Source: Oscillospiraceae bacterium (GTDB lineage: Bacteria; Bacillota; Clostridia; Oscillospirales; Acutalibacteraceae). Taken from it: a stretch of 64,000 bases of DNA. Under the pieces are notes generated by a model. That model saw only the letters and a program-made list of their open reading frames with translations, searched no databases and was not told the origin of the DNA. Position numbers and translations under genes: made by a program. Below are positions 18,601-25,966 of this stretch, one piece after another (position 1 is the stretch's first letter; the number at the start of each line of letters is the position of its first letter). The DNA lies in the NCBI GenBank assembly GCA_029219165.1, contig JAQXSW010000007.1, forward strand, positions 62,001 through 126,000, read 5' to 3'.

Positions 18601-18822
18601 ATTCAAACAATGCGTAAAGATGCAAAGTTTGAGGTTATGGATCATATTTCTCTCTTTGTTGATGGAAGTGACAAAATTAAAAATATCATTGAAAACAACA
18701 GAGAATCTGTAATGGCCGATGTTCTTGCAGATGAAATCACAATTGGTTCAATTGATGGTTACACAGCAGACTGGAACATAAACGGTGAAAATGCAACACT
18801 TGGTGTTAAAGTTATAAAATAA
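15676..18822 (+). CDS. ileS: Isoleucine--tRNA ligase, IleS2-type
   Basis: 1048 residues. HIGH signature at 53-56 in TANGKPHIGHVL; KMSKS near 600 in GQKMSKSKGN; editing domain with TTPWTLPSN and DGTGIVHIAPAFGEDD. Length over 1000 and the GKPHIGH variant fit the eukaryote-like IleS2 subtype, which is commonly mupirocin-tolerant. It charges tRNA-Ile and edits valine. SD GGAGGG lies seven bases before ATG. Single-gene unit with promoter and terminator; the T-box that often controls ileS in Firmicutes is absent. Confidence 0.95.
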   Translation: MYNKVSTDLNFVEREKNIQKFWKDEKIFEKTEEKKGPSFVFYDGPPTANGKPHIGHVLTRVIKDMIPRYQTMKGNFVPRKAGWDTHGLPVELEVEKLLGLDGKEQIEEYGLEPFIKMCKESVWKYKGMWEDFSGTVGFWADMDDPYVTYHNSFIESEWWALKQIYDKGLMYKGFKIVPYCPRCGTPLSSHEVAQGYKDVKERSAVVRFKVIGEDAYFLAWTTTPWTLPSNVALCVNPDEKYAKVKAADGYTYYMAVALLDTVLGKLAEEGKPAYEILETYKGIDLERKEYEPLFECVKPVCEKQHKKGHFITCDSYVTMSDGTGIVHIAPAFGEDDAKVGRTYDLPFVQFVDGKGNMTEETPFAGLFVKDADPKVIFDLDKRGLLFDAPKFEHSYPHCWRCDTPLIYYARESWFIKMTAVKDDLIANNNTINWIPESIGKGRFGDWLENVQDWGISRNRYWGTPLNVWECECGKRHAIGSIEELKSMSDNCPDDIELHRPYIDAVKIKCPDCGKEMTRVPEVIDCWFDSGSMPFAQHHYPFENKELFESQFPADFISEAVDQTRGWFYSLLAISTLIFNKAPFKNVIVLGHVQDENGQKMSKSKGNAVDPFEALETYGADAIRWYFYTNSAPWLPNRFYGKAVTEGQRKVMGTLWNTYAFFVLYANIDNFDATKYSLDYSSLSVMDKWCLSKLNTMVKGVDENLANYRIPEAAKYISEFVDQLSNWYVRRCRERFWTPGLAQDKINAYMTLYTALVVTAKTAAPMIPFMTEDIYQNLVRSIDKTAPESIHLCEFPEVVESYIDKELEENMEEVLDIVGLGRACRNGSNIKNRQPLGTMYVKATKDLSEFYTDIIKEELNIKNVKFVDDTADLLSYSFKPQMRTLGPKFGKQLGEIREVLQNLDGTKAKAELDTTGVLKLNISIGEIELTEGDLLIETKQQDGYFSLSDFGITVAIDTTLTEELITEGFVREIVSKIQTMRKDAKFEVMDHISLFVDGSDKIKNIIENNRESVMADVLADEITIGSIDGYTADWNINGENATLGVKVIK

Positions 18823-18835
18823 AAAACATAAATTT

Positions 18836-18866
18836 TGGAGGGCAATTTGCCCTCCTTTTTTTATAC
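18836..18866 (+). terminator. Terminator of ileS
   Basis: GGAGGGCAA faces TTGCCCTCC followed by seven T. Confidence 0.9.
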
Positions 18867-18932
18867 CTTTTTAGAATATAAGCCTTTAACTCGGTCAAAA
18901 TATTATAGACTAATTCAAAGAAGGTATTACCG

Positions 18933-19466
18933 ATGAAACAAACTGGAATTGTTAGAAGAATAGATGATTTGGGACGAATTGTAATTCCAAAAGAAATACG
19001 ACGTTCCATGCACATGAACGAAGGAGACCCACTTGAAATATATGTCGGAAATGATGAAATAATTTTTAGAAAATATTCACTAATAGGTGAGCTTGGAAAA
19101 AACGTCATGCTACTTTGTGAATCTCTTTACAAAGAGATAAAACTTCCAACTGCAATCTGTGATTTAGATGAAATTGTATGCATTTACGGACTTCCAAAGC
19201 AAAAAACAAATGAGATTATTCCATCAAATGATCTTATAAAAACTATCAAAGAAAGAAAAATATTTCAGGCATCAGATGACAAAGAAATAAAGCCCTTTTT
19301 AGGTTTGGACTGCAATGCATCAATTATAATACCAATTATCTGTAATGGTGATTTAATTGGTGGATTAATTGTAATTGAATCAGATTCCAAAGTATTGGAA
19401 CCGGTTGATTTAAGACTTTCCAGACTAACTGCAGACATAATTTCAAGACAATTTGAGACAAATTGA
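18933..19466 (+). CDS. spoVT: Stage V sporulation protein T (AbrB-type regulator)
   Basis: 177 residues. N-terminal AbrB/SpoVT swapped-hairpin DNA-binding domain (TGIVRRIDDLGRIVIPKEIR, about 4-50) and a C-terminal GAF-like domain, the SpoVT architecture. In Bacillus it tunes late forespore gene expression. Its presence suggests spore-forming ancestry. It stands alone after ileS. No clear sigma-G promoter could be recognised upstream. Confidence 0.92.
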   Translation: MKQTGIVRRIDDLGRIVIPKEIRRSMHMNEGDPLEIYVGNDEIIFRKYSLIGELGKNVMLLCESLYKEIKLPTAICDLDEIVCIYGLPKQKTNEIIPSNDLIKTIKERKIFQASDDKEIKPFLGLDCNASIIIPIICNGDLIGGLIVIESDSKVLEPVDLRLSRLTADIISRQFETN

Positions 19467-19473
19467 AAAGAAA

Positions 19474-19532
19474 AACACAATAACCTATTGACAAAGTAGG
19501 TTGTTGTGTTTTATACTTTCAATAACCTATTG
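19474..19532 (+). promoter_or_regulatory. Promoter and operator-like repeats of the metY-nifS-nifU operon
   Basis: TTGACA (19488-19493) and TATACT (19512-19517) with an 18-base spacer make a strong promoter. The 13-mer CAATAACCTATTG, itself a palindrome of 5-base arms, occurs at 19478-19490 (over the -35) and again at 19520-19532 (near the start point), 42 bases apart. A larger inverted repeat, AACACAATAACCTA (19474-19487) facing TAGGTTGTTGTGTT (19497-19510), spans the -35 and spacer and may double as the spoVT terminator. Likely binding sites for an Rrf2-type repressor, by inference. Confidence 0.65.
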
Positions 19533-19548
19533 GGAAGGTGTGTTTATT

Positions 19549-19614
19549 GTGAGAAATTCTTTTCTAATTTTAATACGCAATAATTTTAGAAACGGACGAA
19601 TGTGTTGCTCATAA
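19549..19614 (+). CDS. Leader peptide ending in Cys-Cys-Ser, probable cysteine attenuator
   Basis: A 21-codon ORF in the leader of metY: GTG start, residues (M)RNSFLILIRNNFRNGRMC then Cys-Ser and TAA. A clear SD (GGAAGGTG, 19533-19540) sits eight bases before the GTG, unusual for a chance ORF. Two consecutive Cys codons lie just before the stop, like cysteine-sensing upstream ORFs described before sulfur-assimilation genes in actinobacteria. Low charged tRNA-Cys would stall ribosomes there. The downstream operon makes cysteine/homocysteine and uses cysteine sulfur. I see no obvious terminator hairpin between it and metY, so a translational or Rho-linked mechanism is more likely. Not confirmed by any comparison. 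Confidence 0.7.
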   Translation: MRNSFLILIRNNFRNGRMCCS

Positions 19615-19653
19615 ACCAAAGTAACAAAATAAACATTTTAAGGAGTAAAAAAT

Positions 19654-20943
19654 ATGAGTAACAATAATTTCAAATTTGAAACATTACAAGTTCATGCCGG
19701 ACAGGAAAATCCTGACCCTGCAACAGATGCAAGAGCGGTTCCTATTTATGCAACTACATCTTATGTTTTTGCAGATTCTGCACAAGCTGCGGGACGTTTT
19801 GGTCTTACAGAAAATGGAAACATATATACACGCCTTATGAATCCAACGTCTTCAGTTTTCGAAGAACGTATTGCAGCTCTTGAGGGCGGAGTTGGAGCTC
19901 TTGCAACAGCATCCGGCTCGGCAGCAATTACATATGCAATTCAAAATATAGCCCTTGCAGGGGACCACGTTGTTGCTTCAACAAATGTTTATGGAGGAAC
20001 ATACAATCTCTTGGCACATACTCTTCCAGATCAGGGAGTTACAACAACATTTGTTGATCCATCAGATCTAAATGCAGTTGAATCAGCAATTCAAGATAAC
20101 ACAAAGCTTATTTTTGCAGAAACTCTTGGAAACCCAAATTCCAATGTAATTGATCTTGAAGGACTTTCAGAAATAGCTCACAGGCATGGAATTCCTCTCA
20201 TTGTTGATAACACTTTTGCAACTCCATACTGCCTTCGTCCAATTGAATACGGTGCTGATGTTGTAGTTCATTCGGCAACCAAATTTATTGGAGGACATGG
20301 AACAGTAATAGGTGGCGTAATTATAGATTCAGGTAAATTTGACTGGGCACAGAATGACAAATTCCCGGGTCTTTCAAAGCCAAATCCATCCTACCACGGT
20401 GTTGTATTTACAGAAGCAGTTGGAAACCTTGCATACATATTAAAGATTAGAACAACCCTCATGAGAGACCAGGGCGCTACAATTTCTCCTTTTAACTCAT
20501 TTCTCTTCCTTCAGGGTCTTGAAACTCTTTCTCTTAGACTTGAAAGGCATGTTGAAAATGCACTTAAGGTTGTTGAATTTCTAAACAACCATCCTCAAGT
20601 TGAAAGAGTTAACCACCCTTCTCTTGCAATAGGCAAAGAAAAGGAACTCTATAACAAGTACTTCCCTAACGGCGCTGCATCCATCTTCACATTTGATGTA
20701 AAAGGTACAGCAGAGGATGCAAAAAAGTTCACTGAAAGTCTTGAACTCTTCTCTCTTCTTGCAAACGTTGCAGACGTTAAAAGTCTTGTTATTCACCCAG
20801 CTTCAACCACACACTCACAAATGACTGAAGAAGAACTCCTACAGTCAGGAATCAGACCAACCACTGTTCGTCTTTCAATTGGAACAGAACACATAGATGA
20901 TATTCTTGCTGATCTTGAGCACGGTTTTGAAGCGATAAAATAA
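19654..20943 (+). CDS. O-acetylhomoserine sulfhydrylase / cysteine synthase family
   Basis: 429 residues, Cys/Met metabolism PLP enzyme. The PLP lysine is Lys210 in [30 protein letters not shown] and [10 protein letters not shown] are typical of the MetY branch. It makes homocysteine (and possibly cysteine) from O-acetylhomoserine and sulfide. SD AAGGAG precedes the ATG. First structural gene of the sulfur/Fe-S operon, 39 bases after the Cys-Cys leader peptide. Confidence 0.92.
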   Translation: MSNNNFKFETLQVHAGQENPDPATDARAVPIYATTSYVFADSAQAAGRFGLTENGNIYTRLMNPTSSVFEERIAALEGGVGALATASGSAAITYAIQNIALAGDHVVASTNVYGGTYNLLAHTLPDQGVTTTFVDPSDLNAVESAIQDNTKLIFAETLGNPNSNVIDLEGLSEIAHRHGIPLIVDNTFATPYCLRPIEYGADVVVHSATKFIGGHGTVIGGVIIDSGKFDWAQNDKFPGLSKPNPSYHGVVFTEAVGNLAYILKIRTTLMRDQGATISPFNSFLFLQGLETLSLRLERHVENALKVVEFLNNHPQVERVNHPSLAIGKEKELYNKYFPNGAASIFTFDVKGTAEDAKKFTESLELFSLLANVADVKSLVIHPASTTHSQMTEEELLQSGIRPTTVRLSIGTEHIDDILADLEHGFEAIK

Positions 20944-20963
20944 ATCGCAAAGGAGCCAAAACT

Positions 20964-22154
20964 ATGGAAATATATGTAGATAATGCGGCAACAACTAAAA
21001 TGAGTAAAACAGCCATAAATGCCATGCTACCATTTATGGAGAGTATATATGGAAATCCATCATCTCTTCATAGCAAAGGGCAAATTGCAGCTGAACACTT
21101 GCTTAATTCCAGAGAACGTATAGCTAAATGTATTGGTGCAGAAACAAACGAAATATATTTTACTTCAGGCGGAAGTGAAGCGGATAACCAGGCAATAATA
21201 TCTGCCGCAAGAAATGGTGCAAGAAGAAACAAAAAGCACATTATTTCAACTGCTTTTGAGCACCACGCTGTTCTTCACACATTAAAAAAACTTGAAAAAG
21301 AGGGCTTTGAAATTGAACTTCTTCCCGTTGGAAAGAAGGGAACAATTAACCCGGAACAAGTTAAAAACGCAATCAGAGAAGATACATGTCTTGTAACTAT
21401 AATGTATGCTAACAATGAAATAGGATCAATCTTACCCATTTCTGAAATAGGAGCTGTATGTAAGGAAAAAGGCGTAATTTTTCATACAGATGCGGTTCAA
21501 GCAGCAGGTCATGTACATATAAATGTTAAAGAACAGAATATAGATCTCCTATCATTATCAGCACACAAATTTCACGGGCCAAAAGGTATTGGCGTACTTT
21601 ATGCACGAAAGGGAATTATTCTTACAAATATAATTGAAGGTGGCGCTCAAGAACGTGGAAAACGTGCCGGAACTGAAAACCTACCGGCAATTATGGGAAT
21701 GGCTGCCGCACTTGAAGAAGCAGTTGAAAATATGGATGAGAATGCAAAAAAACTCACAAGGCTTCGTGACAAACTGATAACAGAGCTTTCTAAAATTCCT
21801 CATTCAACCCTTAACGGAGATCCAATAAACAGACTCCCTTCAAATATACATTTCATTTTTGAAGGAATTGAAGGCGAAAGCCTTCTGCTCCTACTAGATG
21901 CTAAAGGAATTTGCGCATCCTCAGGATCTGCATGTACTTCCGGCTCTCTTGATCCAAGCCATGTTTTTTTAAGCATAGGACATCCCCATGAAATTGCACA
22001 TGGATCAGTACGTTTGTCACTCTCTGAAGAAAACACAGAAGAAGAAATAGATTACATTATTAATACAGTTCCTGAAATTGTCTCTTATCTTAGAAATATG
22101 TCCCCACTTTGGAGAGACAAGGTCAATGGAATTAAACCATTTATATTAAACTAA
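20964..22154 (+). CDS. nifS: Cysteine desulfurase (NifS/IscS)
   Basis: 396 residues. PLP lysine at about 202 (SAHKFHGPKGIG), the DNAATT start, and the sulfur-carrying Cys in ASSGSACTSGSLDPSH are all present. It removes sulfur from cysteine for Fe-S cluster assembly on the scaffold encoded next. SD AAAGGAG; 20 bases after the metY-type gene and 14 before nifU. IscS versus NifS naming is by convention; the pairing with a NifU-type scaffold favours NifS. Confidence 0.94.
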   Translation: MEIYVDNAATTKMSKTAINAMLPFMESIYGNPSSLHSKGQIAAEHLLNSRERIAKCIGAETNEIYFTSGGSEADNQAIISAARNGARRNKKHIISTAFEHHAVLHTLKKLEKEGFEIELLPVGKKGTINPEQVKNAIREDTCLVTIMYANNEIGSILPISEIGAVCKEKGVIFHTDAVQAAGHVHINVKEQNIDLLSLSAHKFHGPKGIGVLYARKGIILTNIIEGGAQERGKRAGTENLPAIMGMAAALEEAVENMDENAKKLTRLRDKLITELSKIPHSTLNGDPINRLPSNIHFIFEGIEGESLLLLLDAKGICASSGSACTSGSLDPSHVFLSIGHPHEIAHGSVRLSLSEENTEEEIDYIINTVPEIVSYLRNMSPLWRDKVNGIKPFILN

Positions 22155-22168
22155 AGGAGTGAAACAAA

Positions 22169-22600
22169 ATGGCTCTTTATAGCGAAAAAGTAATGGACCA
22201 CTTCCTTAATCCAAGAAATGTTGGAACACTTGAAAATGCAAATGGTGTGGGTGAAGTTGGTAACGCAAAATGCGGAGATATAATGAAAATATATCTTGAT
22301 ATAGATGAAAATCAAATAATCCGCGATGTAAAATTTGAAACATTTGGATGCGGTTCAGCCATAGCCTCAAGCTCAATGGCAACAGAACTAATCAAGGGAC
22401 AACCTTTATCTGAAGCACTAACACTGACTAATAAAGCAGTAACAGAGGCTCTTGGCGGACTTCCCGCTCATAAAATACACTGTTCTGTTTTGGCAGAAGA
22501 GGCAATAAAAAGTGCAGTTAAAAACTATTATGACAACGAGGGAATAGAATATGATAAATCTTTATTCCCGGACTGTTCCTCATGCGAACACTGTCATTAA
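22169..22600 (+). CDS. nifU: Fe-S cluster assembly scaffold NifU/IscU type
   Basis: 143 residues, IscU-like domain only. Cluster ligands Cys35 (with Asp37), Cys61 and Cys104 sit in KCGD, FGCGSA and KIHCSV. A short C-terminal tail adds three more cysteines (DCSSCEHCH), common in clostridial NifU. It receives sulfur from the adjacent desulfurase and builds 2Fe-2S/4Fe-4S clusters. Last gene of the operon, followed by a terminator. Confidence 0.94.
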   Translation: MALYSEKVMDHFLNPRNVGTLENANGVGEVGNAKCGDIMKIYLDIDENQIIRDVKFETFGCGSAIASSSMATELIKGQPLSEALTLTNKAVTEALGGLPAHKIHCSVLAEEAIKSAVKNYYDNEGIEYDKSLFPDCSSCEHCH

Positions 22601-22615
22601 TAAAATCAAATAAAA

Positions 22616-22655
22616 AGGACCCAATTCAATAAAATTTGAATTGGGTCCTCTATTT
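22616..22655. terminator. Terminator between nifU and the P-loop ATPase gene
   Basis: AGGACCCAATTCAA (22616-22629) faces TTGAATTGGGTCCT (22636-22649); shared by converging genes. Confidence 0.85.
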
Positions 22656-23705
22656 CTATATTTTAGCAACAAAACTATCTGTTATTATATTTAATTTTTC
22701 AAAGTCCATTGCCTCCTTATAAATTCTTTCAATTTCATCATGTATTTTCTTTGCGTCAGAAAGATAATTCTCTGCAACCTTTCTAAGTTCCAGCGATGTT
22801 TTCCTGTTAAAGTTTAATTTATTCTTATGTAATTTCAAAGCTTCTGCATCAGTAAATCTTGAGGCATGGATTGTTCTTAATCCTTCTATTCCAAACCCCT
22901 TTCTTATAATTGCAAGTTTTCTATCCGGGAAAATTACTTGTATAATCTCTTCTGTATCATATGGAGACACTCCGGCCACCACATTTAAACCGTTATCCTC
23001 ACAAATTGACAAAATACAATCCATCAGTTGTCCACTGACACATCCAATTACATCATCAACTGATATTATTTTATAATCATTTACCCAAGGATTCTCAAAA
23101 GTAACCTCACCCTCGTTGGTAAAAGCAGTTAGGAAGGTATATTCAATTTCACCTATAGGTAAATTTCCACCTAATTCCCTCTTATATAAATTTAAAGCAT
23201 ACCTATAAATCTTATCATAATTGATGTATCCGTCTTGTATTTTCTTACTATTTCTATCAAGAGCACATGCAGCCTTCAAATAATTTGTGGTTTTTCTATA
23301 ACAGCGGCTATTTGTGTCAAATAAACTCCGTATCTTATCCACAGATTTTTGAAGTTTTGAACCATCCAAGCATTCTCCAAGATTTATTATCTCTTCAACG
23401 GCACCGTAATACTTCGGTTCAAATACATGAGGCGGAGTGCCATCAACTATTGCCAGCATCTTATCCCTACATATGATAGCATCATATGACGTGGGATCAG
23501 ATGCACACATTACCCGCTCAACTTTAAATCCATCATTTGCTAGTTTTTCGGCACTCCGCCTCATAAGGGTGGACTTGCCACAGCCGGGTCCACCCTTCAA
23601 TATGTAAACACGCCAATTTTCTTCCGGATTATAAAGTTCATTAAAAAGGGAATAAAAACCTTCATTTGTGTTGCTACCTAAAAAATACTTATTTATACCA
23701 TCCAC
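22656..23705 (-). CDS. P-loop ATPase of the PRK06851 type, function unknown
   Basis: 349 residues. A Walker A (GGPGCGKST, 38-46) is followed by VMCASDPTSYDAIICRD and VDGTPPHVFEPKYYG, a pattern I know from the conserved PRK06851 family of clostridial ATPases. There is a second, weaker nucleotide-binding-like half in the C-terminal region, also typical. No partner gene adjoins it. Substrate and process are unknown. No strong SD is seen; the ATG follows a run of GGGGGCAGATAC-like sequence. Confidence 0.8.
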   Translation of the reverse strand: MDGINKYFLGSNTNEGFYSLFNELYNPEENWRVYILKGGPGCGKSTLMRRSAEKLANDGFKVERVMCASDPTSYDAIICRDKMLAIVDGTPPHVFEPKYYGAVEEIINLGECLDGSKLQKSVDKIRSLFDTNSRCYRKTTNYLKAACALDRNSKKIQDGYINYDKIYRYALNLYKRELGGNLPIGEIEYTFLTAFTNEGEVTFENPWVNDYKIISVDDVIGCVSGQLMDCILSICEDNGLNVVAGVSPYDTEEIIQVIFPDRKLAIIRKGFGIEGLRTIHASRFTDAEALKLHKNKLNFNRKTSLELRKVAENYLSDAKKIHDEIERIYKEAMDFEKLNIITDSFVAKI

Positions 23706-23802
23706 TGTATCTGCCCCCTTACAAAGTTCAATACAGTTTATTCATTTCCATTACCTTCGGTCACAAAAAATAAAAATTCTCATTATTTTTTAAAAAATTT
23801 CC

Positions 23803-23831
23803 TTGATTTTATATTTTACATAGTATATAAT
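23803..23831 (+). promoter_or_regulatory. Promoter of the tRNA-Pro gene
   Basis: TTGATT (23803-23808), 17-base spacer, TATAAT (23826-23831), 22 bases before the tRNA. Confidence 0.75.
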
Positions 23832-23853
23832 TACTGAGCACTCACAAATAAAT

Positions 23854-23930
23854 CGAGGCGTAGCGCAGTTTGGTAGCGCATCTGGTTTGGGACCAGAGGG
23901 CCGGGGGTTCGAGTCCCTTCGCCTCGACCA
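23854..23930 (+). tRNA. tRNA-Pro (anticodon TGG)
   Basis: 77 bases including encoded CCA. Acceptor stem CGAGGCG/CGCCTCG is perfect; anticodon stem-loop TCTGG-TTTGGGA-CCAGA gives anticodon TGG; the T-arm is GGGGG-TTCGAGT-CCCTT. Single tRNA with its own promoter and terminator. Confidence 0.98.
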
Positions 23931-23934
23931 TCCA

Positions 23935-23970
23935 AAGACCGAGGTCATTTGACTTCGGTCTTTTTTTCTG
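23935..23970 (+). terminator. Terminator of tRNA-Pro
   Basis: AAGACCGAGGTCA faces the arm GACTTCGGTCTT and is followed by seven or eight T. Confidence 0.9.
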
Positions 23971-24098
23971 CTTTCCAAATCTAATACAATCATTTATAAT
24001 TAATCGTAAATTATGTTTTTCTTTGCAGCGTTAGGACCGGCAACGGGACATTTTGAACTCATTTTCTTATTCTTATTCTCAACAGGGGCTGAAAAATA

Positions 24099-24752
24099 AT
24101 GAAAATACACAAACAAGTAATTTTTAACTATTTAATATTCATAGTCGGTTTATTTATTGCTTCTCTGGGAGTTGCATTCTCAACTAAAGCAGGTCTTGGA
24201 ACATCTCCGGTATCATCTGTTCCGTATTCTGTTTCTCTTGTAAGCACTCTTTTTACATTCGGTGGTTGGTTAAATCTATTTAGTGTAATTCAAATTACAA
24301 TTCAGGTTTTACTCCTTCGCAGCAAATGCAATCCGATTGAAATAATTGTTCAAACAATCCTAGCTTTTATTTATGGATATTTAACCAATTTCTCTTGCTA
24401 CCTACTTAGAGGCATCACAGTAACCGGATATTTCTCTCAATTCACCTTTATGATTATTGGCTGTATTGTTGTAGCTTTTGGTATTTGGATACAACTAAAA
24501 GGTGGCGTTGCAATGCTTCCGGGCGAGGCTATGAATCGCGCAATATCAGCAGTTACCGGAAAAAGATACGAAAACATTAAAATCTTCTTTGACATTTTCT
24601 ATATTTTAATTTCAGCTGTAATTTGCCTTATTTTCATTGGTAAACTGGAAGGTGTACGCGAAGGAAGTATTATTGCAGCAATACTGGTTGGAAGTTTTAT
24701 AAAACTGTATAACAAAACATTTGATAAGTTATTTAAAAAGAACGAGGATTAA
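24099..24752 (+). CDS. YczE/YyaS/YitT-family integral membrane protein
   Basis: 217 residues with about five or six membrane segments. FIASLGVAFSTKAGLGTSPVSS near the N-terminus and the GVAMLPGEAMNRAI loop are typical of YczE-like proteins, whose transport or regulatory role is not established. SD AGGGG is 10 bases before the ATG. The HAD phosphatase gene follows after three bases, so the two are co-expressed. Confidence 0.85.
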   Translation: MKIHKQVIFNYLIFIVGLFIASLGVAFSTKAGLGTSPVSSVPYSVSLVSTLFTFGGWLNLFSVIQITIQVLLLRSKCNPIEIIVQTILAFIYGYLTNFSCYLLRGITVTGYFSQFTFMIIGCIVVAFGIWIQLKGGVAMLPGEAMNRAISAVTGKRYENIKIFFDIFYILISAVICLIFIGKLEGVREGSIIAAILVGSFIKLYNKTFDKLFKKNED

Positions 24753-24755
24753 TTT

Positions 24756-25568
24756 ATGGTAAAACTTATAGCTCTTGATATGGATGGCACCTTAATGTCA
24801 CCGGATCATACCACGGTTAGTGAAGAGAATAAAAAGGCTCTTTGGGAAGCACATGACAAAGGTGTAAAAATTGCAATTTCAACGGGTAGAACGCTGTCTC
24901 TTGTTGGTAATGTTTGTGAACAAGTGCCTGAAATAGATTATATTTTATTTTCAAACGGTGCCGGAGTTTATGACCGAAAAGCTGACAAAATTATTTATTC
25001 AAACACCATGTCATGGGAAACAGCACACGACATTTTAAAATATTTAGATGATAAACCAATATTTATTGAAATGTATGCAAATGGCCGAAGCCATGTTCAA
25101 AAGGATAAGGAACAACTTTTTCCTTTTGAAATTTTTCCAAGAGAATTCATTGAAAGCCTATTTTGTGGGATGACAATATGTGAAAGTCTTGAAAAAGAGC
25201 TTGAGGGACAAAACATTGAAAAATTCACCACTTTTATAATAGACCCGGCTGTATTCAGAGACACTTGGGATTATCTAAGCAGTCTTGACAATCTTCTTGT
25301 TACAACATCAATAGATTTAAGCATTGAAATGACAAAAAAAGAAACCCACAAGGGCGATGCATTATCCGGAATGTGTAAAGTACTTGGAATAGACGCATCA
25401 GAATGTATGGCCTTTGGCGATGCAAACAACGACCTCTCTATGCTTGAATTTGCCGGATACAGCTTTGCTATGGGAAATGCGTCAGAAGAATGCAAAAAAG
25501 CTGCCAAATACATTACCAAAAGCAATGCCGAAAGCGGAGTTGCCTTTGGCATAAAACAATTTATATAA
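24756..25568 (+). CDS. Cof-type HAD family phosphatase
   Basis: 270 residues. HAD motif I DMDGT (8-12), motif II STGR, and motif IV GDANNDLSMLEFAG near the C-terminus; the large alpha/beta cap between them marks the Cof/type IIB group, which dephosphorylates sugar phosphates and similar metabolites. Substrate unknown. Coupled to the preceding membrane protein gene; ends at a strong terminator. Confidence 0.9.
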   Translation: MVKLIALDMDGTLMSPDHTTVSEENKKALWEAHDKGVKIAISTGRTLSLVGNVCEQVPEIDYILFSNGAGVYDRKADKIIYSNTMSWETAHDILKYLDDKPIFIEMYANGRSHVQKDKEQLFPFEIFPREFIESLFCGMTICESLEKELEGQNIEKFTTFIIDPAVFRDTWDYLSSLDNLLVTTSIDLSIEMTKKETHKGDALSGMCKVLGIDASECMAFGDANNDLSMLEFAGYSFAMGNASEECKKAAKYITKSNAESGVAFGIKQFI

Positions 25569-25570
25569 GA

Positions 25571-25609
25571 AAAGTTCCAAACACTTTAAGTGTTTGGAAC
25601 TCTTTTTTT
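25571..25609 (+). terminator. Terminator after the HAD phosphatase gene
   Basis: AGTTCCAAACACTT faces AAGTGTTTGGAACT with almost no loop, then CTTTTTTT. Confidence 0.9.
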
Positions 25610-25757
25610 ACTTAAGTTTAGAAAATGTTTCAAGCATGTTTTCCATATATTCGAAATATTCTTTTGAAGGAACACCGGATCCGGCCCATGAAAGATAGTC
25701 ACGGTGTTCAACAGGCATATTATACCAAATGCCCGGTTTATATTTTTCCTTTGGTTT
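25608..25757 (-). pseudogene. C-terminal remnant of a family I.5-like lipase
   Basis: About 50 codons reading GIWYNMPVEHRDYLSWAG and a short tail to a stop at 25608. The neighbouring intact lipase ends GIWYNMPVEHKDHLSWVG, so this is the tail of a paralog. The His that aligns with the lipase catalytic His (DHL) is Tyr here (DYL). The homology stops at about 25758, where a remnant on the other strand begins. No start codon with an SD belongs to it. Confidence 0.75.
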
Positions 25758-25758
25758 T

Positions 25759-25923
25759 GCATCAACTGTTTTAACAAAACAACACGTTTTAATAGACGTT
25801 CCTGCCGGAATTATACTTGCTGAACTTTGCGTTTTTATTATTAGCAAAGGATGGCTTCCGGAAGTAAACAGAAAAATTTTTACGCAATTTGATAAAATTA
25901 AATTAAAACCAGAATATTATTAA
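25759..25923 (+). pseudogene. C-terminal remnant of a PAP2 superfamily phosphatase
   Basis: About 54 codons on the plus strand reading STVLTKQHVLIDVPAGIILA, matching the third PAP2 motif (S-x6-H-x3-D, here with the Arg replaced) and the following membrane helix, then a stop at 25921-25923. The N-terminal two thirds of the domain, with motifs 1 and 2, is missing: the reading frame to the left is antisense to the lipase remnant. The junction at about 25758 looks like a deletion fusing two decayed genes. Confidence 0.65.
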
Positions 25924-25930
25924 TTACATA

Positions 25931-25966
25931 AAAACTCCCATTCAAATGAATGGGAGCTTAGTTTTA
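25931..25966 (-). terminator. Terminator of the lipase gene
   Basis: CTCCCATTC/GAATGGGAG with loop AAAT (25935-25956); on the minus strand it is followed by TTTTTATG, so it best serves the lipase. Confidence 0.75.

Noticed and set aside
23790..23993. Minus-strand ORF containing RRDSNPRPSGPKPDALPNCA
   Set aside because: It is the antisense of tRNA-Pro and its terminator, a familiar false ORF; it has no ribosome site.
24014..24100. Short ORF (28 codons) overlapping the start of the YczE-like gene by TAATG
   Set aside because: No SD before its ATG and no recognisable motif. The overlap alone is not enough to call it a leader peptide.
25729..25923. Complete small protein on the plus strand
   Set aside because: Its first twelve codons are antisense to the lipase remnant and only the PAP2 tail is recognisable, so it is treated as a remnant.
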